A stretch of DNA of 36,594 nucleotides from Equadaptatus sp045601305 (lineage in GTDB: Bacteria > Synergistota > Synergistia > Synergistales > Synergistaceae): assembly GCA_045601305.1 (NCBI GenBank), contig JAZRZG010000144.1, positions 1 to 36,594 of the forward strand. The letters are read 5' to 3'. Below the pieces are notes generated by a model. It saw only the letters and a list, made by a program, of their open reading frames with translations. It was not told the DNA's origin and did not search any database. The translations under genes and the position numbers were made by a program. This document shows positions 9,446-18,581 of this stretch, piece by piece (within the stretch, counting starts at the first letter, position 1; the number at the start of each line of letters is the position of its first letter).

Positions 9446-10051
9446 TTAAACGAGTGAAATAATCTGTTGCCCTGCTTCGTCCCATGTTCCGACTTTTTCC
9501 CTGACTATACTTAAATCAGACCAAGCGGAAATTATCCCTGCTTCCTGCAGTGTCTTCACAAAACAAGAAGCTCCGCAGCGGTTAAGTTCACCGACAATAA
9601 GCGTAATTTCACCATCTTTTTCTTTAGAAAACCATAGCGGCGCTATCTGCTTTACAGCGCCATCAAGAATTGCTTTTGTTTCCTGCGGCAACTTTTTCAC
9701 AACTCCTTTAATGCAATACTGCGCCGCCGTTGCATATTTTGCAAGTCCCGCACCTTCTTCAAGTTCAATAGCTTTCAAAACATGCAGCCCTTCCGGAAGC
9801 TGTTCATTCCAAAGTTTCAAGGCATCATCGTTCCAGTTTTCAAACCAAAATTCAGCCGGTTCTTCACACCCTTGCACACTGATAGCAAGCGCAGGTCCCA
9901 AACTTATACGCGGATGCGGCGAAAAACCTTGCGTATATTCCGGCAATAGTCCGGCGCGCTTTGCAGCACGTGAAAAAATATTTGGTAAATCCATATGATT
10001 CACGAATGTAAACCAGTCTTTTTTCTCAAATATTATTCTGATTCTATGCAT
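9446..10051 (-). CDS. DUF2344 (TIGR03936) protein
   Basis: A 201-residue protein of the radical-SAM-linked DUF2344 family. The diagnostic N-terminus is visible: MHRIRIIFEKKDWFTFVNHMD, followed by AAKRAGLLPEYTQGFSPHPRISLGPAL. In many bacteria this domain is either fused to or encoded next to the TIGR03960 radical SAM protein, as here. Its function is not established. I use the ATG at 10049-10051, which overlaps the stop of the upstream radical SAM gene as ATGCATAG; a longer in-frame reading upstream would add about 62 residues that match no family member and overlap the radical SAM gene. No good Shine-Dalgarno sequence is seen, which fits translational coupling. Confidence 0.88.
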   Translation of the reverse strand: MHRIRIIFEKKDWFTFVNHMDLPNIFSRAAKRAGLLPEYTQGFSPHPRISLGPALAISVQGCEEPAEFWFENWNDDALKLWNEQLPEGLHVLKAIELEEGAGLAKYATAAQYCIKGVVKKLPQETKAILDGAVKQIAPLWFSKEKDGEITLIVGELNRCGASCFVKTLQEAGIISAWSDLSIVREKVGTWDEAGQQIISLV

Positions 10052-11813
10052 AACACACCGTATCTGCTTTTCCATGCCAACCGCATCCGTTACAGCCTTT
10101 GCGACAGTCTTTGGTAACAATACCATTATATGCGTTTTCACGTTCACGCAGCAGATATTCCTTTGAAACTCCACAGTCAATATGATCCCATTGGAGTTTT
10201 TCATCAAGTCTTCTTGCCGCCACAAATTTGTCAGCATCTATTTCAAGAGCATTGAAAACTTCCATCCAACGCTCAAAATTGAAATATTCTGTCCACCCGT
10301 CAAAACGCTGTCCCCTGCGCCACACTTCTTCTATTACAGCAGCCAGCGTAGCATCCCCGCGTGCAAAAACACCTTCAAGATAGGTCTGTTTTGGTTCATG
10401 GTATGCAAGCGCAATTTTTTTGCTGCGAATCTGGTGTTTTACCCAGCTGCCTCTTTCATGCAACGTTTCCCTGTCAAGTTGTGCTTCCCACTGAAACGGT
10501 GTATGCCCCTTAGGAACAAAACCAGCCAAGGAGACATTTATATCTCCTCTGCGTTTGTATTTACGCGCAAGCGTCAGCGCCTGACCGCAAATATTCAAAA
10601 TTCCGGCAAGATCTTCTTCTGTTTCCGTAGGAAGGCCCATCATAAAGTAAAGTTTAACTCTGTCCCAGCCGTTTGCAAAAGTCTGTTCAAGTGCCATTGC
10701 AATATCCTCGTCTGTTACACCTTTATTTATTACATTGCGAAGCCGCTGAGTACCTGCTTCAGGCGCAAAAGTGAGACTGCTTTTGCGAACAGACTGAAGT
10801 TCTGCAGCAAGTTTCACCGAAAACGCATCAACCCGAAGACTCGGCAGACTTAGTTTCGTTTGTGTTTTCTCAAGTGCTGGATTAATATCGGAAATAAATG
10901 AAGACAGTCCACTCCAGTCACACGTCGCAAGAGAAAGCAGACCAATCTCTTCCCATCCGGTGTTTTTCATCAGTGCTCTTGCCTGAGCAAGCACCGAATT
11001 AGACGACCGTTCTCTCACAGGTCTGTCTATCATACCTGCCTGGCAGAATCTACAGCCTCTGGTACAGCCTTTGAATACCTGCATTGTAATTCGATCATGC
11101 ACAATACTTGTGTTTGGAACTATCATTTTGGTATTCAGCCAGTTTTCATCAGGTCTTACAGCAATCCTTCTGCGGACAGGCTTTTTCTGAGACAATAGCG
11201 GTACATAGACACTTTCAATTTTTGAAAGTACATCTAATTTGGCACTCCTGCTTTTTCCTTTAAGTTCAAACAACGCATGATATACCTCAGGATTGACAAT
11301 TTCCCCGTCTCCAATGATAAATGCGTCAAAAAAAGGCGCAACAGGTTCAGGAGTCAATGCGCAGGGACCTCCTGCAATTACTAAAGGATCATCGTCTTTC
11401 CTGTCCTTTGCATAAAACGGTATTCTGCCAAGATTAAGAATTGTAAGAACATTTGTGTAACACAACTCATATTGCAGCGTAAAAGCAAGCACGTCAAATT
11501 CTTTTATCGACCGTTTGCTTTCCAGTGCCCAAAGATCTGTATTGGTATTACGAAGAGCCTCTTCAAAATCTGGCCAAGGCGCATACACGCGTTCAGCATC
11601 AGCGTACGGCAAATCTTTCGTGAGTCCGTAAAGAATCTGAAAGCCGAGATAACTCATACCGACCTCATAAACATCAGGGAATGCATAACAAACTCTAAGC
11701 AGATTACCGTCTTTTACAGGACCGCTTCCGTATTCACACCCAATATAGCGCGATGGTCGTTTTACTCTTGCAAGAATTGCTCTGCAAGGGTCTTGAGAAA
11801 AAACATCCCACAT
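10044..11813 (-). CDS. B12-binding-like radical SAM protein, TIGR03960 family
   Basis: A 589-residue protein with an N-terminal Rossmann-like, cobalamin-binding-type region (AGGPCALTPEPVAPFFDAFIIGDGE begins near residue 147) and a radical SAM barrel. The 4Fe-4S ligands are C250, C254 and C257 in CTRGCRFC. A C-terminal cysteine cluster (DCRKGCNGCGW, near residue 575) may bind a second metal centre. The family is widespread in anaerobes and always near DUF2344, but its reaction is unknown; position beside RNase G suggests RNA or ribosome work, which is inference only. The ATG at 11811-11813 has an AAGGAGA Shine-Dalgarno sequence. This is probably the first gene of the nine-gene cluster running to tgt. 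Confidence 0.9.
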   Translation of the reverse strand: MWDVFSQDPCRAILARVKRPSRYIGCEYGSGPVKDGNLLRVCYAFPDVYEVGMSYLGFQILYGLTKDLPYADAERVYAPWPDFEEALRNTNTDLWALESKRSIKEFDVLAFTLQYELCYTNVLTILNLGRIPFYAKDRKDDDPLVIAGGPCALTPEPVAPFFDAFIIGDGEIVNPEVYHALFELKGKSRSAKLDVLSKIESVYVPLLSQKKPVRRRIAVRPDENWLNTKMIVPNTSIVHDRITMQVFKGCTRGCRFCQAGMIDRPVRERSSNSVLAQARALMKNTGWEEIGLLSLATCDWSGLSSFISDINPALEKTQTKLSLPSLRVDAFSVKLAAELQSVRKSSLTFAPEAGTQRLRNVINKGVTDEDIAMALEQTFANGWDRVKLYFMMGLPTETEEDLAGILNICGQALTLARKYKRRGDINVSLAGFVPKGHTPFQWEAQLDRETLHERGSWVKHQIRSKKIALAYHEPKQTYLEGVFARGDATLAAVIEEVWRRGQRFDGWTEYFNFERWMEVFNALEIDADKFVAARRLDEKLQWDHIDCGVSKEYLLRERENAYNGIVTKDCRKGCNGCGWHGKADTVCYA

Positions 11814-11855
11814 TAATATGTCTCCTTATAGAACCAAAATTGTTGAACCTATCTC

Positions 11856-11883
11856 AGTATCATCAAAATTTATTAACAGACAA
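11856..11883 (-). promoter_or_regulatory. Weak candidate promoter for the radical SAM-to-tgt cluster
   Basis: On the minus strand a TTGTCT box (11878-11883) and a GATACT box (11856-11861) are separated by 16 bp in the 87-bp gap between rodA and the radical SAM gene. Each box matches 4 of 6 consensus positions. No terminator hairpin is visible after rodA, so read-through from the mre operon is also possible. Confidence 0.3.
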
Positions 11884-11900
11884 AAAACTGATTTACAAGT

Positions 11901-13010
11901 TTAAAAACGCTCTTTGGCAAGTGTAACTGCCACACTCTGAACAAGAGCAAGTCCTATCAGAACAGAAACCAAAGCACTCCCGCCATAACTAAACAACGGC
12001 AAAGGAAGCCCTGTAACAGGAGCAAGTCCCATGCACATGGCAATGCTTTCTGTCATCTGGAACCATATCCAAGCAGCTATCATAATACACAACATTCTTG
12101 CTCCAGGCTCACGTGTCTTTGCAGAAACAGAGAGTATTCTCCAAAGCAACAGCAGAAACAGGATAAGAACAATAATACAACCACAAAAACCAAATTCTTC
12201 TGAAAAAACCCCAAAAATAAAATCCGTATGGGGTTCAGGAAGAAAATGCAGTTTCGACTGAGTACCGTTCAAAAAGCCTTTCCCAAAGAAACCGCCCGAA
12301 CCTACGGCTATGCGTGACTGTATAACATTATACCCTGCTCCCTGCGGATCTATTGACGGATCTATAAACACACGGATACGCATTTTTTGATACGGTTTCA
12401 GCATAAGCCACCCGGCAGGCAACATCGCAAAGCCTGTACATATTATACCAATCAACAACTTTGACGATGCACCGCCAATTATGAGCAGCGCAAAAAGCAT
12501 AACAGAATATACAAGCGCACTCCCAAGGTCAGGTTGCAGAATAATTGGAATAATAAACAGCAATGCAACTATAAATACAAGGATAATACCTTTTATACTG
12601 TCAGGTGAAACCATCTCACAAAATCTGGCAAGCGTAATAGCAAAAACGATTTTACCAAGTTCTGACGGCTGCAGTCTGATAAACCCAAAATTGAACCAAC
12701 TCTGCGCACCTTTAGAGGTATGTCCAATAACAAGCAGCAATAAAAAAACTACTATCGTTAGGCATGAAAGAGGTATAGCCATTTTCAATATACTTTTATA
12801 ACCAATTTTGATCATAAAATAGTATGACATAAAGCCAAAAACCCCAAATACAACCTGACGCAATGCATAGGGCGAATTGTTGTTTACCGGAGAATATCCC
12901 GCACTATAAATTGCTGCAACTCCTATTATAAACAGTAACACAGTAGCGCCAAGCATGACTTTATCAGTACCTTTTTTAACTTCAAGGAAACTATTTTCAA
13001 AAATCTGCAT
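11901..13010 (-). CDS. rodA: Peptidoglycan glycosyltransferase RodA
   Basis: A 369-residue SEDS-family integral membrane protein with about ten hydrophobic segments. SEDS signatures include the loop around QPSELGK, the stretch IDPQGAGYNVIQSRIAVGSGGFFGKGFLNG, and the C-terminal GLPLPLFSYGGSALV block typical of RodA/FtsW/SpoVE. RodA polymerises lipid II glycan strands in the elongasome with PBP2. Assignment to RodA rather than FtsW rests on its place behind mreBCD and the class B PBP2. Its ATG (13008-13010) overlaps the mrdA stop as TAATG, so stoichiometry with PBP2 is probably coupled. The stop is followed by an 87-bp gap. Confidence 0.95.
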   Translation of the reverse strand: MQIFENSFLEVKKGTDKVMLGATVLLFIIGVAAIYSAGYSPVNNNSPYALRQVVFGVFGFMSYYFMIKIGYKSILKMAIPLSCLTIVVFLLLLVIGHTSKGAQSWFNFGFIRLQPSELGKIVFAITLARFCEMVSPDSIKGIILVFIVALLFIIPIILQPDLGSALVYSVMLFALLIIGGASSKLLIGIICTGFAMLPAGWLMLKPYQKMRIRVFIDPSIDPQGAGYNVIQSRIAVGSGGFFGKGFLNGTQSKLHFLPEPHTDFIFGVFSEEFGFCGCIIVLILFLLLLWRILSVSAKTREPGARMLCIMIAAWIWFQMTESIAMCMGLAPVTGLPLPLFSYGGSALVSVLIGLALVQSVAVTLAKERF

Positions 13011-14887
13011 TATTCTCCACCATGTCCTACAGGTTTATTGTGTTCATGCAGCACCGAACTCCGTGTATCCTCTTGGGGTTTATTTTCTTTGGCCTCTGAT
13101 GACTGTCCGGTACTCGTCACGGTTTCATTAAATTCCAAATCATCAAATATACTGTCTTCTTTACAATTAATCAGGTAATTCAACATTTTACCAACAATAG
13201 GACCTGTAACTTTTCCGCCGCCTTTTCCTGCTTCAGCAATTGCTACAACTGCATACTTTGGTTTGTCTATAGGAGCATAACCGGCAAACCAGGCATGATC
13301 AGCTCCATGTGAGTTCTGCGCCGTCCCTGTTTTACCTGCTACACGTACGCCAAAAGCCGAAGCGGTTCGACCTGTACCAATACTGCCAACTTCCTGAAGC
13401 CCTTGCTGAAGCACTTTAAAAATATCTGTTGATAAATCCACATTAACGTACTCTGTCTGAACCGCAGCATTGATTTTGGGGCGAAACAGTTTGCCTCCGC
13501 TTGCAATAGCAGCATATATTCTGGCAACCTGAAGCGGAGTCATCAGAAGATACCCTTGTCCTATGGAATAGTTGACTGTATCGCCACCATACCAGTTTTC
13601 TTTTATTTTCCTTTTCTTCCATGCAGGACCGGCCAATGTCCCTGAACTTTCTGAGGGAAGGTCTATACCCGTTTTTTTCCCTACACCAAATTTAGCCGCA
13701 GTATCAATAAGTTTATCTACACCAAGTCTCCATGACGTATCATAAAAAAACACATCGCAAGAATCTCTCAACGCCTTAATAACTGTTTCATTCCCATGCC
13801 CCGCATGATTCCAGCAACGGAATTTTCTGTTACCAAGCTCATAATACCCAGGGCAGTGCACTACACTTCCCGTTGTTATTTTATTATTTGCCAAACCGGC
13901 AGAAGCAGTCACAACTTTAAATGTTGATGCAGGGGGATATGCGCCGGAAATTGCTCTGTTCATCATTGGTCTGGCATGACTGTCCATTAGAACAGTCCAT
14001 TCGCTGCCTGTTATTCCCCATGTCAATGGATTCGGGTCATAAGACGGTGATGATACAAGACACTTTACAGCCCCGTCATTAACATCAAGCGCAACAATAG
14101 CCCCGCGAAAATTCTGCAATAACTTTGACGCAAAACGCTGTGCGCCCAAATCTATACTGAGTTGTATATCATTTCCTTTAGCAGACGGAACATAACTGAT
14201 TTCTCTTAACTGCCTTCCACGAGCATCAACTTCTATAACCCGCTCTCCGGGTGTACCATGAAGTTCGTCGTCATACCAAGCTTCTATACCATTTTTACCG
14301 ATAAAATCGCCGCCTTTGTACTCAGGATGTCTTTCAAGTTCTTCTTTTGTGATTTCAGCAATATACCCAACAACATGTGCTGCATCTGTCCCTGCAGGAT
14401 AACTCCTCTTCCAAACAGGGGTAAGCATAAGCAGCGAACTAAAATTTTTATCCGTAATCAGTTGAGTAGCCTGAGCAAAAGTAAGGTTATTTGCTATCGT
14501 AATAGCACGATACGGCGCATAATATTGTTTCTTGAGTTTATCCGTTATTTCAGTTTCAGTAATAGGAATCCCGCCCCGCTTAAGAATAGCAACAATATCC
14601 TTTAGTTTTTTTTCATCACGAAGATCCATTGGATAGCCGCTTAAACTAAATGTTCTGACATTAACTGCGAGAGGAGATCCGTTAGTATCACAAATCATGC
14701 CTCTTGAAGGCATAATACGAAGAATACGGAGTCTGTTTTGTGATGCTAATCTTACGTATTCACTTCTGTTAATAATTTGGAAACAGACTAAACTAAATGC
14801 AAGGATTGCAAAGGTAGTCAAAACCACAATGCGTATCACTAAAAATCTTCTTTCAATGCTTAATCGATTGTATTGCCCATTAGACAT
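13010..14887 (-). CDS. mrdA: Penicillin-binding protein 2 (elongasome transpeptidase)
   Basis: A 625-residue class B penicillin-binding protein: one N-terminal membrane anchor (about residues 17-38), a pedestal domain from about residue 57, and a transpeptidase domain. Active-site motifs are STFK (321-324, nucleophile S321), SCD (376-378) and KTGT (519-522). It cross-links peptidoglycan during lateral wall growth together with RodA and the Mre proteins. The last 45 residues after the domain are polar and probably disordered. I choose the ATG at 14885-14887, which overlaps the mreD stop as ATGTCTAA; a TTG nine codons upstream is also in frame but lies deeper inside mreD. Confidence 0.95.
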   Translation of the reverse strand: MSNGQYNRLSIERRFLVIRIVVLTTFAILAFSLVCFQIINRSEYVRLASQNRLRILRIMPSRGMICDTNGSPLAVNVRTFSLSGYPMDLRDEKKLKDIVAILKRGGIPITETEITDKLKKQYYAPYRAITIANNLTFAQATQLITDKNFSSLLMLTPVWKRSYPAGTDAAHVVGYIAEITKEELERHPEYKGGDFIGKNGIEAWYDDELHGTPGERVIEVDARGRQLREISYVPSAKGNDIQLSIDLGAQRFASKLLQNFRGAIVALDVNDGAVKCLVSSPSYDPNPLTWGITGSEWTVLMDSHARPMMNRAISGAYPPASTFKVVTASAGLANNKITTGSVVHCPGYYELGNRKFRCWNHAGHGNETVIKALRDSCDVFFYDTSWRLGVDKLIDTAAKFGVGKKTGIDLPSESSGTLAGPAWKKRKIKENWYGGDTVNYSIGQGYLLMTPLQVARIYAAIASGGKLFRPKINAAVQTEYVNVDLSTDIFKVLQQGLQEVGSIGTGRTASAFGVRVAGKTGTAQNSHGADHAWFAGYAPIDKPKYAVVAIAEAGKGGGKVTGPIVGKMLNYLINCKEDSIFDDLEFNETVTSTGQSSEAKENKPQEDTRSSVLHEHNKPVGHGGE

Positions 14888-15350
14888 GTCTGTATATTGC
14901 CTTTTTATATACAAAATATAGCAGTATTATCAACGCAACACCCATTAATTGCTGAATAGAAAAAAGCCTTACTGCTACCATATTGGGAACTGTCCAAAGC
15001 ATCGCATGGATTGCCGCTGATATAAACTGAGATCCCATAGCACAAAATACAAAACTTTTTTCGTTTCTGCCCTGAATCGGAATAAAATGCCATATCAAAA
15101 AAACAATAGTGATCAGTCCTGCATTCAGAGCAGCTGTAAGTCCAGGCAAGTTAGTCCAACGAAAATCCCAAAGCAGACCTCCGATAAAACCTACAATAAT
15201 ATACCAGCAAAAATCGTGTCCACGTTCATTATCCGGTTGCAACCCTGCAAAAATTAAGGCAAGCAGAAACAACTCAGGAACAAGGAAAATACCCATGAAA
15301 ACAACTTGGAGTATATCCTGTAATAACCATACCAATATTGGAAGAATCAT
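14880..15350 (-). CDS. mreD: Rod shape-determining protein MreD
   Basis: A 156-residue, very hydrophobic protein with about five membrane segments, which is the size and character of MreD. Sequence signatures are weak in this family. The position between mreC and mrdA, with coupled junctions on both sides (ATGA with mreC at 15347-15350; an 8-nt overlap with mrdA), makes the call secure. MreD helps anchor the MreB-MreC elongation complex in the cytoplasmic membrane. Confidence 0.9.
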   Translation of the reverse strand: MILPILVWLLQDILQVVFMGIFLVPELFLLALIFAGLQPDNERGHDFCWYIIVGFIGGLLWDFRWTNLPGLTAALNAGLITIVFLIWHFIPIQGRNEKSFVFCAMGSQFISAAIHAMLWTVPNMVAVRLFSIQQLMGVALIILLYFVYKKAIYRHV

Positions 15351-16129
15351 TTTACAGCCTCTGTATAAACTTCTACATCATAAAGCTGAGTCAAATGCGC
15401 GCCTGCAGATACACGAAGCGGGACATATCCCTCTTCAGGCGCATCTTTTCCAACAATTGTACCTATTGCAAGTCCTGCAGGGATTTGGTCGCCTATAAGA
15501 GATGTAGAAATTTTCATATTCTTTTTAACATACCTGTCTGCAGTAATATACAACATTTGTAAATTTCCTTTATTGTCCCCTGTAATTACTCCAAGGTCGC
15601 GGGTCTCATCAATAACAGCAGCTATTAGGAAAGCGGACGATGTTATCATTTCAAACCATGCTGAATGTTTATCCACGCGGGTAATTCTTCCGACTAGATA
15701 GCCATCTGAAACCACAGCTGCTCCAAGTTGTACTTTGTCACTGCTCCCTTTATTAATTTTAGCTTCACTCCACCAGTTATCAGGATAACGAAGTATAACT
15801 CTGGCAGGTATGCAAGATGCAGCAGTATTCGGAATCGCAATACCGGCTTTCTGCAATGCCTCTGCCTGCGCTCTGTTTTGTGCTTCAAAACGTGCCAACT
15901 GCTGTCTGAGAGTTTCTCGCTCAAGCATCCAATTATTTCCAAATTTTACCAAGTCTCTCGCAACGGTAAAAGGATATTCAGGTACATATAACAGTTTATT
16001 TACTCCGTCAATCAACACATATTTAAAGTTTGGCGCCCAACTTACAATAATATAAACCACAACCGCCAACAACACGGCAATAGTGCCGCAAATGGTTACT
16101 TTAATGTCCTGACTGACAACGTCACGCAT
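15347..16129 (-). CDS. mreC: Rod shape-determining protein MreC
   Basis: A 260-residue bitopic protein: a short cytoplasmic N-terminus, one membrane helix (about residues 11-31), a coiled-coil segment (about 70-95, RETLRQQLARFEAQNRAQAEALQ), then the periplasmic beta-domain with ARVILRYPDNWWSEAKINKGSSDKVQLGAAVVSDGYLVGRI, typical of MreC. It scaffolds MreB and PBP2 at sites of lateral wall growth. The gene begins seven nucleotides after the mreB stop and ends in an ATGA overlap with mreD. Confidence 0.96.
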   Translation of the reverse strand: MRDVVSQDIKVTICGTIAVLLAVVVYIIVSWAPNFKYVLIDGVNKLLYVPEYPFTVARDLVKFGNNWMLERETLRQQLARFEAQNRAQAEALQKAGIAIPNTAASCIPARVILRYPDNWWSEAKINKGSSDKVQLGAAVVSDGYLVGRITRVDKHSAWFEMITSSAFLIAAVIDETRDLGVITGDNKGNLQMLYITADRYVKKNMKISTSLIGDQIPAGLAIGTIVGKDAPEEGYVPLRVSAGAHLTQLYDVEVYTEAVK

Positions 16130-16136
16130 AAGTTAA

Positions 16137-17192
16137 TTACAATCCCTTGCGTTCAATCTGTATTCCGTGCGATTTGGCATCTATACGTGTCTCTAAAAAC
16201 TTGCCCAATCCTTCTGCCACGGAATAGAAAGGTTGTTCAGCAATATGAACCGGAACATTCAATGAATCAGCCAAACGAACATTAAACCCGCGAAGCAAAG
16301 CTCCGCCGCCTGTCAATACAATACCTTGATTTGCAATGTCACGTACAAGTTCAGGTGGTGTTTTTTCAAGTGTCGCGCGTATTGTATCTTCAATCTGCGT
16401 AACGGTAACATCAAGAGCTTCTCGAACATCTACAGATGTAATGGATGCAGATTTGGGAAGTCCGTCAAGCAAATCCCTTCCTTTGACATCCATTTTTAGT
16501 TCCTGTTCCAGAGGAAGCGCAGAGCCAATGGCTATTTTAATCTCTTCTGCTGTGCTGCCACCGATTGCAAGCTTGTAATTTTGTCTCATCATAGATATTA
16601 TCGCTTCATCCATGGCATTGCCTGAAATTCTTACTGCTTCGTTAAGAACAATGCCGCCAAGTGAAAGAACTGCAACCTCGCAACTACCGCCGCCAATATT
16701 CACTATCATATTCCCCTGCGGTTCATCTATAGGCAAGCCTATCCCCATAGCAGCTGCAAGCGGCTCTTCCACAACACATGCCTCTTTGGCTCCTGCTGCA
16801 AGTGTTGCCTCAACAACCGCCCTGTTTTCAACTTCAGTTACACAGGCAGGAACACAAACAGCCACACGAGGATGAGAGAACATATATGTAGACTCAGTCG
16901 CTATACTCATAAAGTGCTTTATCAAATGCGCAGTCATCTCAAAATCAGCTATAACTCCATTTGCTAATGGATATATAGTTGTAATGTCTAAAGGAGTACG
17001 ACCCACCATTTTTTTTGCGTCAGTACCAAACGCAATAATTTCACGAAGACCTTTTCTTCCGACTTTACGCACTGCAAGCACCGATGGCTCATCAAGTACT
17101 ATACCTTTGTTTTTAATATATATAACAGTATTTATTGTACCGATATCAATACCTATTTCACCATTAAAAATTTTCTTATTAAAGCCAAACAT
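16137..17192 (-). CDS. mreB: Rod shape-determining actin homologue MreB
   Basis: A 351-residue actin-fold ATPase. The phosphate-1 loop is GIDIGTINTVIYIKNKGIVLDEPSVLAV near the N-terminus, the phosphate-2 region is MIVNIGGGSCEVAVLSLGGIV, and the adenosine motif is IVLTGGGALLRG. MreB forms membrane-bound filaments that orient lateral peptidoglycan synthesis, so a rod-shaped cell is expected. An AGGTGAT ribosome site precedes the ATG. The gene opens the mreBCD-mrdA-rodA operon, 95 bp after radC. No convincing promoter pair was found in that gap, although an isolated TATAAC box is present. Confidence 0.97.
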   Translation of the reverse strand: MFGFNKKIFNGEIGIDIGTINTVIYIKNKGIVLDEPSVLAVRKVGRKGLREIIAFGTDAKKMVGRTPLDITTIYPLANGVIADFEMTAHLIKHFMSIATESTYMFSHPRVAVCVPACVTEVENRAVVEATLAAGAKEACVVEEPLAAAMGIGLPIDEPQGNMIVNIGGGSCEVAVLSLGGIVLNEAVRISGNAMDEAIISMMRQNYKLAIGGSTAEEIKIAIGSALPLEQELKMDVKGRDLLDGLPKSASITSVDVREALDVTVTQIEDTIRATLEKTPPELVRDIANQGIVLTGGGALLRGFNVRLADSLNVPVHIAEQPFYSVAEGLGKFLETRIDAKSHGIQIERKGL

Positions 17193-17287
17193 ATTATCAC
17201 CTGCTCACAATTTTTACTGTGTTATATGGCACAAACCGTTAACAATTCCTTACAAAGGTATTATCTCACTTTTCACTTGTTTTGGCA

Positions 17288-17950
17288 CTATGAAATTGAG
17301 ATTATTTTTCCGCATGCCGTCACAAAATGCCCCTTTAATTTTATTTCCAAAGTTTTCAAACCGTTTCGCACACATTCTGTTAATTCATTGTCTTCAGCAC
17401 TTGCCATTAATACACCGTTTGGATGATTATGCATCATAACAACGCTTTTAGCTCCTGCCCTAACAGCTCTTCGATACAGTAAAGACAGGTCAAGAAACGC
17501 TCCGCTGATACCTCCGTATGAAAGAGTTTCTTCTGCTAACACGTTTTCAGATTTGCCCAAAAAAAGTGTATATATTTCTTCTCTATCCAAATGCGCCATT
17601 CTGTCAGCTTGAAATTTTAGTCTATCCTGCCAACTTTCTCTTTTTTCTCCGTTTTGTAATCTTCCAATTCTGCGGCCTAACTCGAGTATGGCAGCAAGTG
17701 TACTGGCTTTTGCGTTCTTTATTCCGTGCTCTGTCTTTAATTCTGAAGCTGTTAACCGACAAAGTCCCTGCAATCCTCCATTTTCGTTCAGCAGTTTATT
17801 GGCAAGTTCAAGAACATTCAGAGACTTCGTCCCCGTCTGAAGCAGTATCGCAATAAGTTCTGCTGTCGAAAGTTTGTCTGCTCCATATTTGAACAGTTTT
17901 TCGCGCGGCATTTCTTCTGTAGGCATATTAAGGCGTTTAAGATTTGTCAT
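17288..17950 (-). CDS. radC: RadC family (JAB/JAMM) protein
   Basis: A 220-residue protein with an N-terminal helix-hairpin-helix-like half (residues 1-95, PREKLFKYGADKLSTAELIAILLQTG) and a C-terminal JAMM metalloprotease-fold half. Zinc-ligand positions are H174 and H176 in HNHPNG and D187, with E140 or E141 upstream as the catalytic acid. The role of RadC is unsettled despite its old link to DNA repair. The usual C-terminal LLDHIIIG...S block is altered here to LKGHFVTACGKIISIS. The ATG is one nucleotide past the stop of the MBL hydrolase gene. Confidence 0.93.
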   Translation of the reverse strand: MTNLKRLNMPTEEMPREKLFKYGADKLSTAELIAILLQTGTKSLNVLELANKLLNENGGLQGLCRLTASELKTEHGIKNAKASTLAAILELGRRIGRLQNGEKRESWQDRLKFQADRMAHLDREEIYTLFLGKSENVLAEETLSYGGISGAFLDLSLLYRRAVRAGAKSVVMMHNHPNGVLMASAEDNELTECVRNGLKTLEIKLKGHFVTACGKIISIS

Positions 17951-17951
17951 A

Positions 17952-18581
17952 TTATCTCGGCCAATAAGGATTCAATTTCTTTTCTTCACCAATCGTCGTA
18001 GACAGACCATGCCCCGGATATACTTTCAGTTCATCATCGAAACGTTCTATTTTTCTGAGAGAATTTATCAGCATCAATTCGTCTCCGCCGGGTAAATCCG
18101 TGCGACCTATTGAACGATAAAAAAGAGTGTCACCACAAATTAAGATTTCATCACTCTCATCTTTTACGTAATAACATACTCCCCCTATCGTATGACCGGG
18201 TGTGTGAATGACTTCTACATACAAATTACCAATTTGCAGATGTTCACCATCTGAAAGCAGTTTATCCGCAGAAGGAAGTACAAATGAATAACCCATCTTT
18301 GCAGACAAATTTTTTCGTGCATCGGTAAGACAATCCGCATCGTCCATATGTATGGCAACACCGTTTTGTGCCAAATTACGAACTTCTTGTATTCCTCCAA
18401 GATGGTCTGCATGTCCGTGGGTCAGTAAAATATATTCAACTTCAATATGATTGTCTCTTATAAACTTAGCCACACATTCAGCATATCCTCCGGGATCAAC
18501 GATAAAACCCTTTCCATTGCTGTCCCACACAATATAGCAGTTTGTCCAGATTTCTCCAAGCGGGAATCTTTGTATATTCAT
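17952..18581 (-). CDS. MBL-fold hydrolase, glyoxalase II-like
   Basis: A 209-residue metallo-beta-lactamase fold protein. Binuclear metal motifs are THGHADH (residues 54-60), H130 in HTPGHT, D151 in CGDTLF and H191 in PGHG. The size and the IGRTDLPGG stretch resemble the short glyoxalase II-like hydrolases (YcbL type), which lack the C-terminal glutathione-binding domain of true glyoxalase II. The likely activity is a thioester or ester hydrolase; the substrate cannot be told. Its ATG overlaps the dtd stop by four nucleotides. Confidence 0.9.
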   Translation of the reverse strand: MNIQRFPLGEIWTNCYIVWDSNGKGFIVDPGGYAECVAKFIRDNHIEVEYILLTHGHADHLGGIQEVRNLAQNGVAIHMDDADCLTDARKNLSAKMGYSFVLPSADKLLSDGEHLQIGNLYVEVIHTPGHTIGGVCYYVKDESDEILICGDTLFYRSIGRTDLPGGDELMLINSLRKIERFDDELKVYPGHGLSTTIGEEKKLNPYWPR

